Assembly: GCA_020354595.1 (NCBI GenBank)
Contig: CP070650.1
Location: 2,350,936 to 2,360,645 of the forward strand
Reading direction: 5' to 3'
From: Myxococcales bacterium
Lineage (GTDB): Bacteria; Myxococcota_A; Polyangia; Polyangiales; Houyiibacteriaceae
Length of the DNA stretch: 9,710 nucleotides
The notes under the pieces are model-generated. The model searched no databases. It was not told the origin of the DNA and was given only the letters and a program-made list of their open reading frames with translations. The position numbers and the translations under genes were made by a program. Shown here in pieces: positions 1 to 6,973 of this stretch; position 1 is the stretch's first letter; each line of letters opens with the position of its first letter.

Positions 1-887
1 AGCGATACGACGCGATTCTCGCCGCACCGGACATGGAAGAAGTCCCCGACCCGGCTCAGGACGATCAAGAGGGACAAGCACTCACACCGGCATGCACCGC
101 GACTGACGGCTCCGGCTCGGCCGCGCCCGGACGCCGCATCGTCGAGACGATGAAGGGCCTCGCGGACAACAACACCGGCGTCGGCACGGTCGTGGAATCG
201 ATTTGTGCAGCAGACTATGCGCCGGCGCTCGACGCGATCATCGACCGCATCGCTTCGGCGCTTCGTCAGCTCTGCCTGCCGCGGCCGCTCAACCGCGACT
301 CGAACAATCTGGTCGGTTGCGAGGTGCGCGAGGTGCAGCCGGAAGGCCAGACCTGTGCCGACGCCGAAGCGCGAGGCCGTGAGGCCGTACCCGTCGGGAT
401 GGAAGACGATCGAGAGGTCTGCCGCGTGACCCAGCTTCCGAGCGATCCTGCTGCGGGTGTACCCTCGGGTCTCGGCTGGTTCTACGACGACTTCACTCCG
501 GAGACGGTCAACGCGTGCTCCTTCAACGACGACCAGCAACGCGTGAGCTTCACCGAAGGCGCGGCGCCGGTCAGCGGTGCGCGCATCCGCTTCGAGTGCT
601 TGCAGGCAGCACCACCACCCGACGCAGACGTGGGCTGGCCGTGCACGAGCGACGCCTCGTGCGTCACCGAGGATTGCGCTGCCAGCAGCGATCCCGATCA
701 GTGCATGCAAGATGCGCTGCGGGAGCGCTACGACCGCGACACCCTCTCGCTGACCTGCGACCCCGCGTCGAACACGTGCCAGCTCGAGTGCGAGAGCGAC
801 GTCGAGTGCCCAGGCGGCTTCGCCTGCTACGACGCCAGCGAAGACGGCAACAGCTACTGCGTCAACCCCACCTGCACACTCAACTAG
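1..887 (+). CDS. VWA-type Cys-rich secreted protein, C-terminal part (5' truncated)
   Basis: The reading frame is open from base 3, so the gene starts outside the window. The first Met (position 33) is probably internal, because the residues before it (YDAILAAPD) read as normal protein. Numbering from that Met, residues 35-90 (RRIVETMKGL, then SICAADYAPALDAIIDRIA and CLPRPL) resemble the region after the von Willebrand factor A domain in large myxobacterial surface proteins. That is family recollection; the VWA domain itself is not visible here. The last 85 residues hold eleven cysteines (204, 210, 215, 224, 242, 249, 253, 259, 265, 276, 281) in spaced C-x(5-6)-C style, consistent with a disulfide-bonded extracytoplasmic module. 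The protein ends in CVNPTCTLN and TAG. It is probably a secreted or surface lipoprotein of unknown role. It converges on the sulfatase gene and is not part of the downstream operon. Confidence 0.75.
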   Translation, partial: RYDAILAAPDMEEVPDPAQDDQEGQALTPACTATDGSGSAAPGRRIVETMKGLADNNTGVGTVVESICAADYAPALDAIIDRIASALRQLCLPRPLNRDSNNLVGCEVREVQPEGQTCADAEARGREAVPVGMEDDREVCRVTQLPSDPAAGVPSGLGWFYDDFTPETVNACSFNDDQQRVSFTEGAAPVSGARIRFECLQAAPPPDADVGWPCTSDASCVTEDCAASSDPDQCMQDALRERYDRDTLSLTCDPASNTCQLECESDVECPGGFACYDASEDGNSYCVNPTCTLN

Positions 888-910
888 GGGACACGCTCGC
901 ACCTCACAAA

Positions 911-932
911 GCAAGTCGTTTCGACCACTTGC
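911..932. terminator. Hairpin between convergent genes, possible bidirectional terminator
   Basis: A six-base-pair stem, GCAAGT (911-916) with ACTTGC (927-932), encloses a C-C mismatch, then a GT/AC pair of steps capped by a TTCG tetraloop, which is a very stable RNA loop on the plus strand. It sits 24 bases after the stop of the VWA-type gene and 24 bases beyond the stop of the minus-strand sulfatase, so it lies midway between two converging transcripts. There is no T-tract on either side, so it is not a classical intrinsic terminator. It may instead protect 3' ends or assist Rho. Confidence 0.4.
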
Positions 933-955
933 AGACCCAACCGCGAAAACCCAGT

Positions 956-2686
956 TCACGGCCTCCTAAACAGCCGTAGAAACCCGAACAAATCGAGCGC
1001 ACTTCCGGTGTACTTCACATCGCCGGCGGCGAACGCTTTCACCGGGCTGCGAAGCCCTAACACCAGCTCGCGCCACACGTCCGAGTCCGCGGTGATCATC
1101 AGGTCCGGACTCTCGGGAAGGCTCTGCTTGAACTCCGCCACCCCGCGCCGAATTTCGATTCCATAGTCTTCATGGACGTCCGGAAAGCGAAAGCCGACGG
1201 TGATCTGTTTGTCCGCGCTCTTGTCGTAGTCGAGATTGGCGGGCATCGCGGCGACGAACCGGCCGATGGGAACCGTGCTCACGAATGAAAGCGCATTCTC
1301 TGGCCTCGTCTCGTCCCTAATCTCGACCTTGCCCTCGAGCTCCAACGCTTGGGTCAGGTAGTAGTTGCGCGCATTCGAGTTGACCTGCTGGCGACCGAGT
1401 GCACGCAACGCGTCCGCTTTGACCTCTTTGCCCTCCGTGTTCCCCAGCCGCGCCAGGTACGTCGCGAGCTCGGCAGCCCACGCGTGCTCGCCTTCGCGGA
1501 GCGCCTCCCGGGCGGCGCGCATCAAACCGTCGGCGCCACCCGCGAGCGACGCCATCGCAGCCGCCCGCACGTCCGGGCTCACCGGTTCCAACATCGCCGC
1601 ATCCCCGTCGAACCATCCGAGATACCCATTGAAGATCCCGCGAACCGACCACTCGACCTTCCCGTAGTACTCCTGCAAGTATGGATGCTCGGCAAGATGC
1701 GGCGGCAGCTTCACGACCTCGACGAGCTCGTCCGGTGAGAGCCCGCGATTGATGCCCTGAACGGTCTGGTCGTGAACGAATTGAATGGCGTCTCGGTATG
1801 CCGTGAGAGTCTCGTAAATCTCGTCGCTGCCCGAGATCGCGCGCGTATGACTCGGCACCAAGTGCTTCGGGCGTAGCGCGCGCATCTCGTCGAGGCTCTC
1901 CACCCACGCCCGCACGTCACGATAAGAGGTCCCGCGAATCGAATAGAGATTCGGAAACGCCTTGTAGATGTTGTCGCCGGGCAACAGCACCCCGCGCCCG
2001 GGCAGCCAAACGAAGAGCTGGTCGTTGGTTTCTCCGGGCGCGTGCACGAGCTCGACCTTCACACCACAGATCTCGGTTCGAAGTTCGTCTGAAAACGTCT
2101 TGTTCGGCCGAATCAATCCGAGCGTCATGTCCGGGTCGAGCGTCTCGACGAACGGCCCGAGCCCCACGTTTTCCATGCTGTCGGGCCCGGGCCCACGCAG
2201 ATGGCTCCCGAACATCCGCGAGCTCCGCGTCCGCAGGATCGGCCGAAGCACATTCGCGACCCGGTTGATGTAGTCGTTCGTCGTGTCGTGCGCGTACACG
2301 TCGACCTCGCCGCCCGGCACGAACGCGAGTCCTCCCATCACGTGGTCGGCGTGGTTGTGCGTGTAGATCAACGCCTCGATGGGCTTGCCGGTGATCTTGG
2401 CAAACTCGGCATTCACCTCGGCGGCAGTCTCCATCGACCCCATCACGTCGACGATGAATACGCACCGATCGCCCTCGATCATAATCGAGTTGGCAATGCC
2501 AAAGCCCACCGCTTGATACACGCCCTCAGTCACCTCGTAGACATCGCGCCGGAATTCATTCTTCATACGCTGCAGCGCGGTGCGGACGTCGTCTTCGAGC
2601 GGAACGGGCTGCACGACGCTAGCTGGCGGGCCCTGGCAGGCGACGAGCATGCAGATCGACGCCACGAAACATAGCTTGAGCGGCAT
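956..2686 (-). CDS. Alkyl-sulfatase-like MBL-fold lipoprotein (BDS1/SdsA1 type)
   Basis: This 576-aa protein is a predicted metal-dependent sulfate-ester hydrolase. Residues 1-17 form a lipoprotein signal ending in the lipobox LVAC (Cys17, then Gln18), so it should be exported and lipid-anchored. The MBL core carries THNHADH (109-115; likely zinc ligands H110, H112, D114, H115), HAPGETND (215-222), LLPGDN (234-239) followed by NLYSIRGT (246-253), and VPSH (277-280, H280). The central helical part (about 285-455) matches the alkyl-sulfatase dimerisation domain. Residues 465-576 look like the SCP2-type C-terminal domain that binds hydrophobic chains in SdsA1. The order MBL, dimerisation, SCP2 is diagnostic of the family. 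Two acidic positions that I recall as Glu in SdsA1 appear as Asp (D222, D238), so sulfatase activity is inferred, not certain. The start is forced: the in-frame codon at 2701-2699 is a stop and no other start lies between. No clear ribosome-binding site is visible. It is divergent from the sulfotransferase operon. Confidence 0.85.
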   Translation of the reverse strand: MPLKLCFVASICMLVACQGPPASVVQPVPLEDDVRTALQRMKNEFRRDVYEVTEGVYQAVGFGIANSIMIEGDRCVFIVDVMGSMETAAEVNAEFAKITGKPIEALIYTHNHADHVMGGLAFVPGGEVDVYAHDTTNDYINRVANVLRPILRTRSSRMFGSHLRGPGPDSMENVGLGPFVETLDPDMTLGLIRPNKTFSDELRTEICGVKVELVHAPGETNDQLFVWLPGRGVLLPGDNIYKAFPNLYSIRGTSYRDVRAWVESLDEMRALRPKHLVPSHTRAISGSDEIYETLTAYRDAIQFVHDQTVQGINRGLSPDELVEVVKLPPHLAEHPYLQEYYGKVEWSVRGIFNGYLGWFDGDAAMLEPVSPDVRAAAMASLAGGADGLMRAAREALREGEHAWAAELATYLARLGNTEGKEVKADALRALGRQQVNSNARNYYLTQALELEGKVEIRDETRPENALSFVSTVPIGRFVAAMPANLDYDKSADKQITVGFRFPDVHEDYGIEIRRGVAEFKQSLPESPDLMITADSDVWRELVLGLRSPVKAFAAGDVKYTGSALDLFGFLRLFRRP

Positions 2687-2760
2687 GCGCCCATGGTGTC
2701 ACGGATTCACGCGAAAGTGGGTGAGCGGTGCGGCCTTTCGTGTCATCGTAGCCGCTGCCC
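2687..2760. promoter_or_regulatory. Divergent intergenic region with inverted repeat
   Basis: These 74 bases separate the sulfatase gene (leftward) from the first operon gene (rightward) and must hold both promoters unless these are internal to the genes. I see no convincing -35/-10 pair on either strand. An inverted repeat, CGAAAG (2712-2717) and CTTTCG (2735-2740) with a 17-base spacer, lies roughly in the middle and could be a regulator-binding site shared by both promoters. A six-base half-site can occur by chance, so the operator reading is weak. Confidence 0.35.
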
Positions 2761-3411
2761 ATGTCCCCAAAAGTACGACTCGAGCCTGCGCAGGCGCTTC
2801 GGTTGGTGATGCAAGCGCTCGGCGGCCGCATCCGCGTTCCACTCGACACGGTGCGCAGTCGAGTGGCCGAGCTCGGAGAGAAGGTGGCCATCGACGTGAG
2901 CTCCGCGAGCCCGGGGCTCCGTCTTCGCGGCCGAGCGCACGCGCTCGGTGCCCCGATCGCGTTCTCCGCGCGCATCGAGGCGGACGGCATCGAAGTCGCG
3001 GGCGATCGTCGCACGGTTCACCTTCGCTTGAGCGAAGTGGCGCTCGCGACCGACGACGACGCGCCCGGCCCACTCGCGGAGGCGATTCGCAACCGCATCA
3101 TCGACACCGACAACCCAGGGACGCTCGTCGGCAACATGATCTCGTTGCCCGACATGGTGGTTGAGGCTGAAGGCGAAGTCGTCACGATCGACCTGATGCG
3201 CGTCCCCGCCATTCAGCGTGACGAGACACTCCGCGCGGCCCTCGCCGCCGCGACGAGCTACCTATGCGTCACCGGCATCGAGGTCGTCGACGATTCGATC
3301 GAGCTCCGGCTCGGGCTGCTACCGGGCGGACCGAAAGAGGCAGCCCTGAGCACCGCGCGTGCCGCGTTGACGCCGGTGGTTCGCTACCTTTGGCCGGAGG
3401 GGCGTCCGTGA
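2761..3411 (+). CDS. Unrecognised 216-aa protein, first gene of the operon
   Basis: I do not recognise the family with confidence. The 216-aa protein has no signal peptide, no membrane segment and no cysteine pattern. It begins with a helix-like stretch (residues 8-30) and continues as alternating short beta-like segments (VAIDVSS, LRLRGRA, IAFSARIEADGIEV, VHLRLSEVAL, VVTIDLMRVP, IEVVDDSIELRLG). That pattern recalls beta-rich lipid-binding folds such as DUF2993/LmeA, which is only a resemblance. A conserved-looking segment, IDTDNPGTLVGNMISLP, lies at about 121-137. The in-frame TAG at 2749-2751 rules out any earlier start, and ATG 2761 is the first candidate, though no Shine-Dalgarno sequence precedes it. 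Its TGA overlaps the GTG of the sulfotransferase gene, so the two are translationally coupled, which argues that it serves the same pathway. Confidence 0.75.
   Translation: MSPKVRLEPAQALRLVMQALGGRIRVPLDTVRSRVAELGEKVAIDVSSASPGLRLRGRAHALGAPIAFSARIEADGIEVAGDRRTVHLRLSEVALATDDDAPGPLAEAIRNRIIDTDNPGTLVGNMISLPDMVVEAEGEVVTIDLMRVPAIQRDETLRAALAAATSYLCVTGIEVVDDSIELRLGLLPGGPKEAALSTARAALTPVVRYLWPEGRP
3396..3411 (+). promoter_or_regulatory. RBS and GTGA overlap that set the sulfotransferase start
   Basis: GGAGG (3396-3400) lies seven bases before GTG (3408-3410), whose last two bases begin the TGA (3409-3411) of the upstream gene. The frame stays open further upstream (to 3264), but only this GTG has a strong ribosome-binding site and gives a protein without the low-complexity Arg/Pro-rich lead. 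It therefore decides the start and indicates termination-reinitiation coupling. Confidence 0.8.
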
Positions 3412-4631
3412 GCTTCGTGAACGCCCTCAGGCACTTCAACCCGCTGAGCAAGGCGTCGTTCGCCTCTCGCGAGCAGGAGTTCCACGAGATCGCAATTCGG
3501 GCGGTCGACGGTTACGACAACTTCGGCGACCCCAGCTACCTCGAGGGGCTCCGTCGCCTCCTCTACTCGTACGACCACGAAGCGCGGCTGCACGCCACCG
3601 GCAAGATGACGGCCGTCTATCAGACGGTCGGCCTTCTCGCCGCCCGGCTCCACACCGAGCGCTGGTTCGAGATGCGGCCAGACTCGGCGAGCATCGACAT
3701 CAAACGCCCGCTCGTCATCACCGGCATGGTGCGAACCGGAAGCACGGCGCTTCACTACCTGATGGGCGCGAACCCCGACATGCAGTGCCTGCAATACTGG
3801 CTCGCGCTCCACCCGCAGCCCCGCCCTCCCCGCACGTACTGGGAAGCGGCGACCGACTACCAGCACGCCGTCATCGAGCTCGACATGATGTACCAGGCGG
3901 GCAAGAGCATGCTCGAAGCGATCCACTACATGATGCCCGACGGCCCAGACGAGTCCGGGCGTTTGCTCGGTCAGAACTTCAGCGACGACCGCTTCGAGGT
4001 CGTGTCGACCGTGCCGACGTACTCCGAGTGGTACATCAACACCATTCATCGCGCGACCTACCAACGCCACAAGCGCGCGATGCAGCTCATCGGCTCTTAC
4101 GAGCCCGAAAAACGCTGGCTCTTCAAGTACCCGGTGCACATGCGCAACCTCGACGCGCTCTTGGAAGCCTACCCGGATGCCTGCATCATCTGGACGCACC
4201 GGGATCCCGCGGACGTGCTTCCCTCCTACGTGAGCCTTTGCGCGCATTTCCGGTCGCTCTTCGAGCACAACCTCGACCGCGAGCAGATCGCGATCGACCA
4301 AAAGGAAGCTTGGGCGCGCGCGGTCGAAAACGGCATGCGGCTTCGCAAGGGCCGCGAGCACCAGTTCCACGACGTCTACTTCAGCGACTTCATGGCTGAC
4401 CCGATCGGCGAGGTCGCCAAGGCGTACCAGCATTTCGACCAGCCGTTCACCGAGCGCGCAAAGGCCGCACTCACCGCCTGGCGCGAAGCCCACAAGCCCG
4501 GCCAGTTCGGCACGCACAACTACGCGCGCGACGACTTCGGTCAGTCGCGACAGCAGATTCACGAGCGCTATGCCGACTACATCGAGCAGTACCCAGGCAT
4601 CCTCGAAAAGCGCGAAAGGAGCGCGGCGTGA
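3408..4631 (+). CDS. Sulfotransferase family protein (Sulfotransfer_3 type)
   Basis: This 407-aa cytosolic enzyme is predicted to move a sulfuryl group from PAPS to a hydroxyl or amine on a small molecule or lipid. The 5'-phosphosulfate loop is seen as RPLVITGMVRTGSTALHYLM (100-119), with the P-loop-like GMVRTGST at 106-113. The 3'-phosphate-binding motif is seen as THRDPADVLPS (263-273, with R265 and S273 as the likely PAPS contacts), preceded by EKRWLFKYPVHMRNLDALLEAYPDA, which is typical of the Sulfotransfer_3 group. The N-terminal 90 residues and residues 140-225, rich in Tyr, Trp and His, probably form the acceptor pocket. The length fits the family. It starts with GTG, overlaps the gene before it by four bases, and overlaps the aminotransferase after it by four bases. 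The acceptor is unknown; a co-transcribed PLP enzyme and SDR suggest a modified amino or hydroxy compound. Confidence 0.9.
   Translation: MSFVNALRHFNPLSKASFASREQEFHEIAIRAVDGYDNFGDPSYLEGLRRLLYSYDHEARLHATGKMTAVYQTVGLLAARLHTERWFEMRPDSASIDIKRPLVITGMVRTGSTALHYLMGANPDMQCLQYWLALHPQPRPPRTYWEAATDYQHAVIELDMMYQAGKSMLEAIHYMMPDGPDESGRLLGQNFSDDRFEVVSTVPTYSEWYINTIHRATYQRHKRAMQLIGSYEPEKRWLFKYPVHMRNLDALLEAYPDACIIWTHRDPADVLPSYVSLCAHFRSLFEHNLDREQIAIDQKEAWARAVENGMRLRKGREHQFHDVYFSDFMADPIGEVAKAYQHFDQPFTERAKAALTAWREAHKPGQFGTHNYARDDFGQSRQQIHERYADYIEQYPGILEKRERSAA
4615..4631 (+). promoter_or_regulatory. RBS and GTGA overlap at the sulfotransferase-aminotransferase junction
   Basis: AAAGGAG (4615-4621) lies six bases before GTG (4628-4630), and the overlapping TGA (4629-4631) ends the sulfotransferase. 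A strong ribosome-binding site inside the end of the upstream gene supports both the GTG start and coupled translation. Confidence 0.8.
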
Positions 4632-5932
4632 TCGAGCGCACCGACGAAGAACGGGCGCTCATCGCGGAGGCCGAGCGGCTCTTTCCGACGCAAACGCGTT
4701 GCCTCACCTTCGACCCGGAGCTCAACTTCTGCGTCGGCAAGGCCAAGGGCAGCCACATCTGGGACGTGAGCGGCAACGAGTACATCGACTACCTGCTTGG
4801 CTCGGGTCCGCACGTGCTCGGCCACGCGCACCCCGCGGTTCTCGAGGCGCTTCGCACCGTTCCTGAAGGGGGCACGTCGCACCTGGTCATCAACGAACAC
4901 GCCGTGAAGCTCGGCCAGAAGATCATCGAGCACATCCCGTGCGCCGAAATGGTGAGTCTCCACAGCAGCGGCAGCGAGGCCACCTTCTTCGCGATGCGTT
5001 TGGCGCGCGTCTACCGCAAGCGCGACAAGATCCTGAAGTTCGAGGGCGCGTATCACGGGATGAACGACTACGCGATGATGAGCAATCAGTGGACGATGGG
5101 CGCGCCACCGTACCCGAATGCCGCGCCCAACACTCACGGCATCCCCAAGGCGCTCCACGACCAGGTGTTGATCGCGCCATACAACGACCTCGATGCCACC
5201 GCGGCGATCATCTCCGAGCATCGCGACGAGCTCGCAGGCGTGATCATCGAGCCAATCCAGCGAACGTTCGAGCCGCGACCCGGTTTCCTGCAAGGCGTGC
5301 GAGAGGTCACCACCAACTTCGATATCCCGTTGATCTTCGACGAGGTCGTTACCGGCTTTCGATTGGGGCTGGGCGGCGCTCAGGGGTTGTACGGTGTGAC
5401 CCCCGACCTCTGCGCCACCGGCAAAGCGATCAGCGGTGGGCTTCCGCTAGGGGTCCTTTGTGGGCGCGAGGACATCATGTCGATCGCCAACCCGAAGCGC
5501 CGCCTGCAAATGCTTCCTTTCTCCATGCAAACCGGGACGTTCTCCTCCAATCCGGTTTGCGCGAGCGTGGCCGTCGCGCTCATCGAGGAGTTCGAAAAGC
5601 CCGGTACCTACGAGCGGCTCGAAGAAGTCGGCATGCGCGTGCGGCGGGGCTTGCAGGACGCGATTACTCTGAGCGGCATCGAGGCCAGCGTGAGCGGCGT
5701 GCCCAGCGTCTTCGAGATCTGGTTCTGCAAAGACGCGCCCTACGACCATCGCTCCTCGAGGGCCTCCGACTTCTACAAGAGCGTTCGCTTCTCCGATCTT
5801 CTGCTTCAGCTCGGCGTGCTCAAGGCCGCGGAGAAGTTCTTCATCTCGGCTGTCCACACCGACGAGGACATCGCTCGAACCAGCGAAGCATTCCAGATCG
5901 CGCTCGAGCAGCTCGCGAAGGAAGTCGCATGA
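4628..5932 (+). CDS. Class-III PLP aminotransferase, glutamate-1-semialdehyde-aminomutase-like
   Basis: This 434-aa PLP enzyme of fold type I is predicted to transfer or shift an amino group on a keto or aldehyde substrate. The phosphate-binding turn is SSGSEA (113-118). The aromatic stacking region is GAYHG (140-144). The pyridine-nitrogen aspartate lies in LIFDEVVTGFR (D238, E239). The Schiff-base lysine is K266 in ATGKAISGGLPLG. The TGTFSSNPVC segment near 322-331 closes the cofactor site from the partner subunit. Length and motif order match HemL-like proteins. However, no heme-synthesis gene is nearby and the operon context is a sulfotransferase and an SDR, so I do not call it hemL; a dedicated transaminase or aminomutase of a specialised pathway is more likely. 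It is translationally coupled to its neighbours at both ends (GTGA before, ATGA after). Confidence 0.88.
   Translation: MIERTDEERALIAEAERLFPTQTRCLTFDPELNFCVGKAKGSHIWDVSGNEYIDYLLGSGPHVLGHAHPAVLEALRTVPEGGTSHLVINEHAVKLGQKIIEHIPCAEMVSLHSSGSEATFFAMRLARVYRKRDKILKFEGAYHGMNDYAMMSNQWTMGAPPYPNAAPNTHGIPKALHDQVLIAPYNDLDATAAIISEHRDELAGVIIEPIQRTFEPRPGFLQGVREVTTNFDIPLIFDEVVTGFRLGLGGAQGLYGVTPDLCATGKAISGGLPLGVLCGREDIMSIANPKRRLQMLPFSMQTGTFSSNPVCASVAVALIEEFEKPGTYERLEEVGMRVRRGLQDAITLSGIEASVSGVPSVFEIWFCKDAPYDHRSSRASDFYKSVRFSDLLLQLGVLKAAEKFFISAVHTDEDIARTSEAFQIALEQLAKEVA
5918..5932 (+). promoter_or_regulatory. RBS and ATGA overlap that set the SDR start
   Basis: AAGGAAG (5918-5924) lies four bases before ATG (5929-5931), which overlaps the TGA (5930-5932) of the aminotransferase. 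The frame is open for about a kilobase further upstream inside the aminotransferase gene, but the TGxxGxxG dinucleotide motif begins seven residues after this ATG, as expected for a true SDR N-terminus. Confidence 0.8.
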
Positions 5933-6963
5933 AGCGCGTTCTCGTCACTGGCGCATGCGGGAACATCGGCGCCAACGTCGTCGACCTGCTCTTGCAGCGC
6001 GGCTACTTGGTGCGGGCGGTTGATTTGGACACCCCGGCGGGCCGAAGGGTGTCGGCGCGTTGGGGCACCAACGTCGACATGCGGTTCGGCAGCATCTGCA
6101 ACGAGGCATTGGTGACAGAGTCCGTGGCCGACATGGACCACGTGATCCATTTGGCTGCGATGATCCCCCCGAACACCGACGTGGACCAGGCCGCGGGCTA
6201 CGCGGTCAATGTCGTTGCAACTCGTTCGATCATCGCGGCCTGCGAGGCGCAACCCACTCGCCCTCGTCTCACTTTCACTTCGACCGCCGCGGTCTGGGGT
6301 CGCAACGAGGAGGTCGAGCGCCCTCGCCGAGCCGACGAAGAGATCTCGCCAAGCGACAACTACTCGCGCCAGAAGGCCGAGTGCGAAGCAACGCTCGGAG
6401 GCTGCGACCTCGACTTCGTCATCTTTCGCATCGCGATGACACCCCCGGTCGCGCTCGGCGCGCTCTCACCGTTCGTGTTCGACATGCACCCAGACATGCG
6501 AGTCGAGTTCACACACCCGAAGGACCAGGCCCTCGGAATCGTCAACTCGCTCGTCGTCGACGAGTGTGTCGGTCGAACGCTTTGCCTCGGCGGCGGCGAG
6601 CGAAACCGCTACCGGTACCGTGAATTCATGAACATGGCGTTTGACGCGATGGGCTTCCCACCCTTGCCACGGTCGGCGTTCGGCGACGTTCTCTTCCAGA
6701 CCGATTGGGTGGATTCTGAAGAGTCGCAGGCGATTCTCGACTATCAACGGCGCGGCGCCGATGTGTACTTCCAGGAGGTGAGCGCCGAGCTCGGACCGGC
6801 CCTGCCCTTGATGAAACGGATCGGCCCGGCGCTGAAGCCCGTGATCCTGGCGCACTCGCGACACCACGCGCTCGTCGAGGGCAAGAAGCCACGCGTACCT
6901 AACGCGTACCGGGCGGCGACCACATTCCGCCGTGCGATCAAAGCCGCGAAGAGCTACTTCTGA
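5929..6963 (+). CDS. NAD(P)-dependent epimerase/dehydratase, extended SDR
   Basis: This 344-aa Rossmann-fold enzyme begins MKRVLVTGACGNIG, with the nucleotide-binding TGxxGxxG at 7-14. VDLD at 31-34 after the second strand places an acidic residue where NAD-preferring enzymes have it. HLAA (74-77) is the usual adenine-side motif. The catalytic set is visible: Ser118 in LTFTSTAAVWG and the YxxxK pair Tyr145/Lys149 in NYSRQKAE. Length and motif spacing fit the extended (epimerase/dehydratase) SDRs that act on sugar nucleotides, sterol-like alcohols or polyketide-type substrates. The substrate-binding half (about 170-344) has no features I can tie to one substrate. The C-terminus is basic (RRAIKAAKSYF). 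It sits fourth in the coupled operon, ten bases before the VOC gene. Confidence 0.88.
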   Translation: MKRVLVTGACGNIGANVVDLLLQRGYLVRAVDLDTPAGRRVSARWGTNVDMRFGSICNEALVTESVADMDHVIHLAAMIPPNTDVDQAAGYAVNVVATRSIIAACEAQPTRPRLTFTSTAAVWGRNEEVERPRRADEEISPSDNYSRQKAECEATLGGCDLDFVIFRIAMTPPVALGALSPFVFDMHPDMRVEFTHPKDQALGIVNSLVVDECVGRTLCLGGGERNRYRYREFMNMAFDAMGFPPLPRSAFGDVLFQTDWVDSEESQAILDYQRRGADVYFQEVSAELGPALPLMKRIGPALKPVILAHSRHHALVEGKKPRVPNAYRAATTFRRAIKAAKSYF

Positions 6964-6973
6964 GCAGAGAACG

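Noticed and set aside
2201..2674. Plus-strand open frame opposite the sulfatase N-terminal half
   Set aside because: It is a shadow of a gene with a lipobox and metal-binding motifs, and its His/Arg/Val-rich translation mirrors the antisense of that gene.
3264..3407. 48-codon N-terminal extension of the sulfotransferase from ATG 3264
   Set aside because: The extension overlaps the end of the preceding gene in another frame and is low-complexity Arg/Pro/Ala sequence. GTG 3408 has a GGAGG and a coupled overlap.
3384..4562. Long minus-strand open frame (392 codons) opposite the sulfotransferase
   Set aside because: It is antisense to a gene with clear motifs, its translation is Val/Glu/Arg/Ala-rich without motifs, and such shadows are expected in GC-rich DNA with GC-biased third positions. 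The same applies to the minus-strand frames at 4577-5293, 6466-6987 and 8805-9479.
4939..5928. 330-codon in-frame extension upstream of the SDR, as if a fusion protein
   Set aside because: It lies wholly inside the aminotransferase gene in another frame, is Arg-rich and motif-free, and the SDR has its own ribosome-binding site and a canonical N-terminus at 5929.
4628..5932. Assigning hemL and a heme-biosynthesis role
   Set aside because: The fold matches but the genomic context does not, and the motifs are shared by many class-III enzymes.
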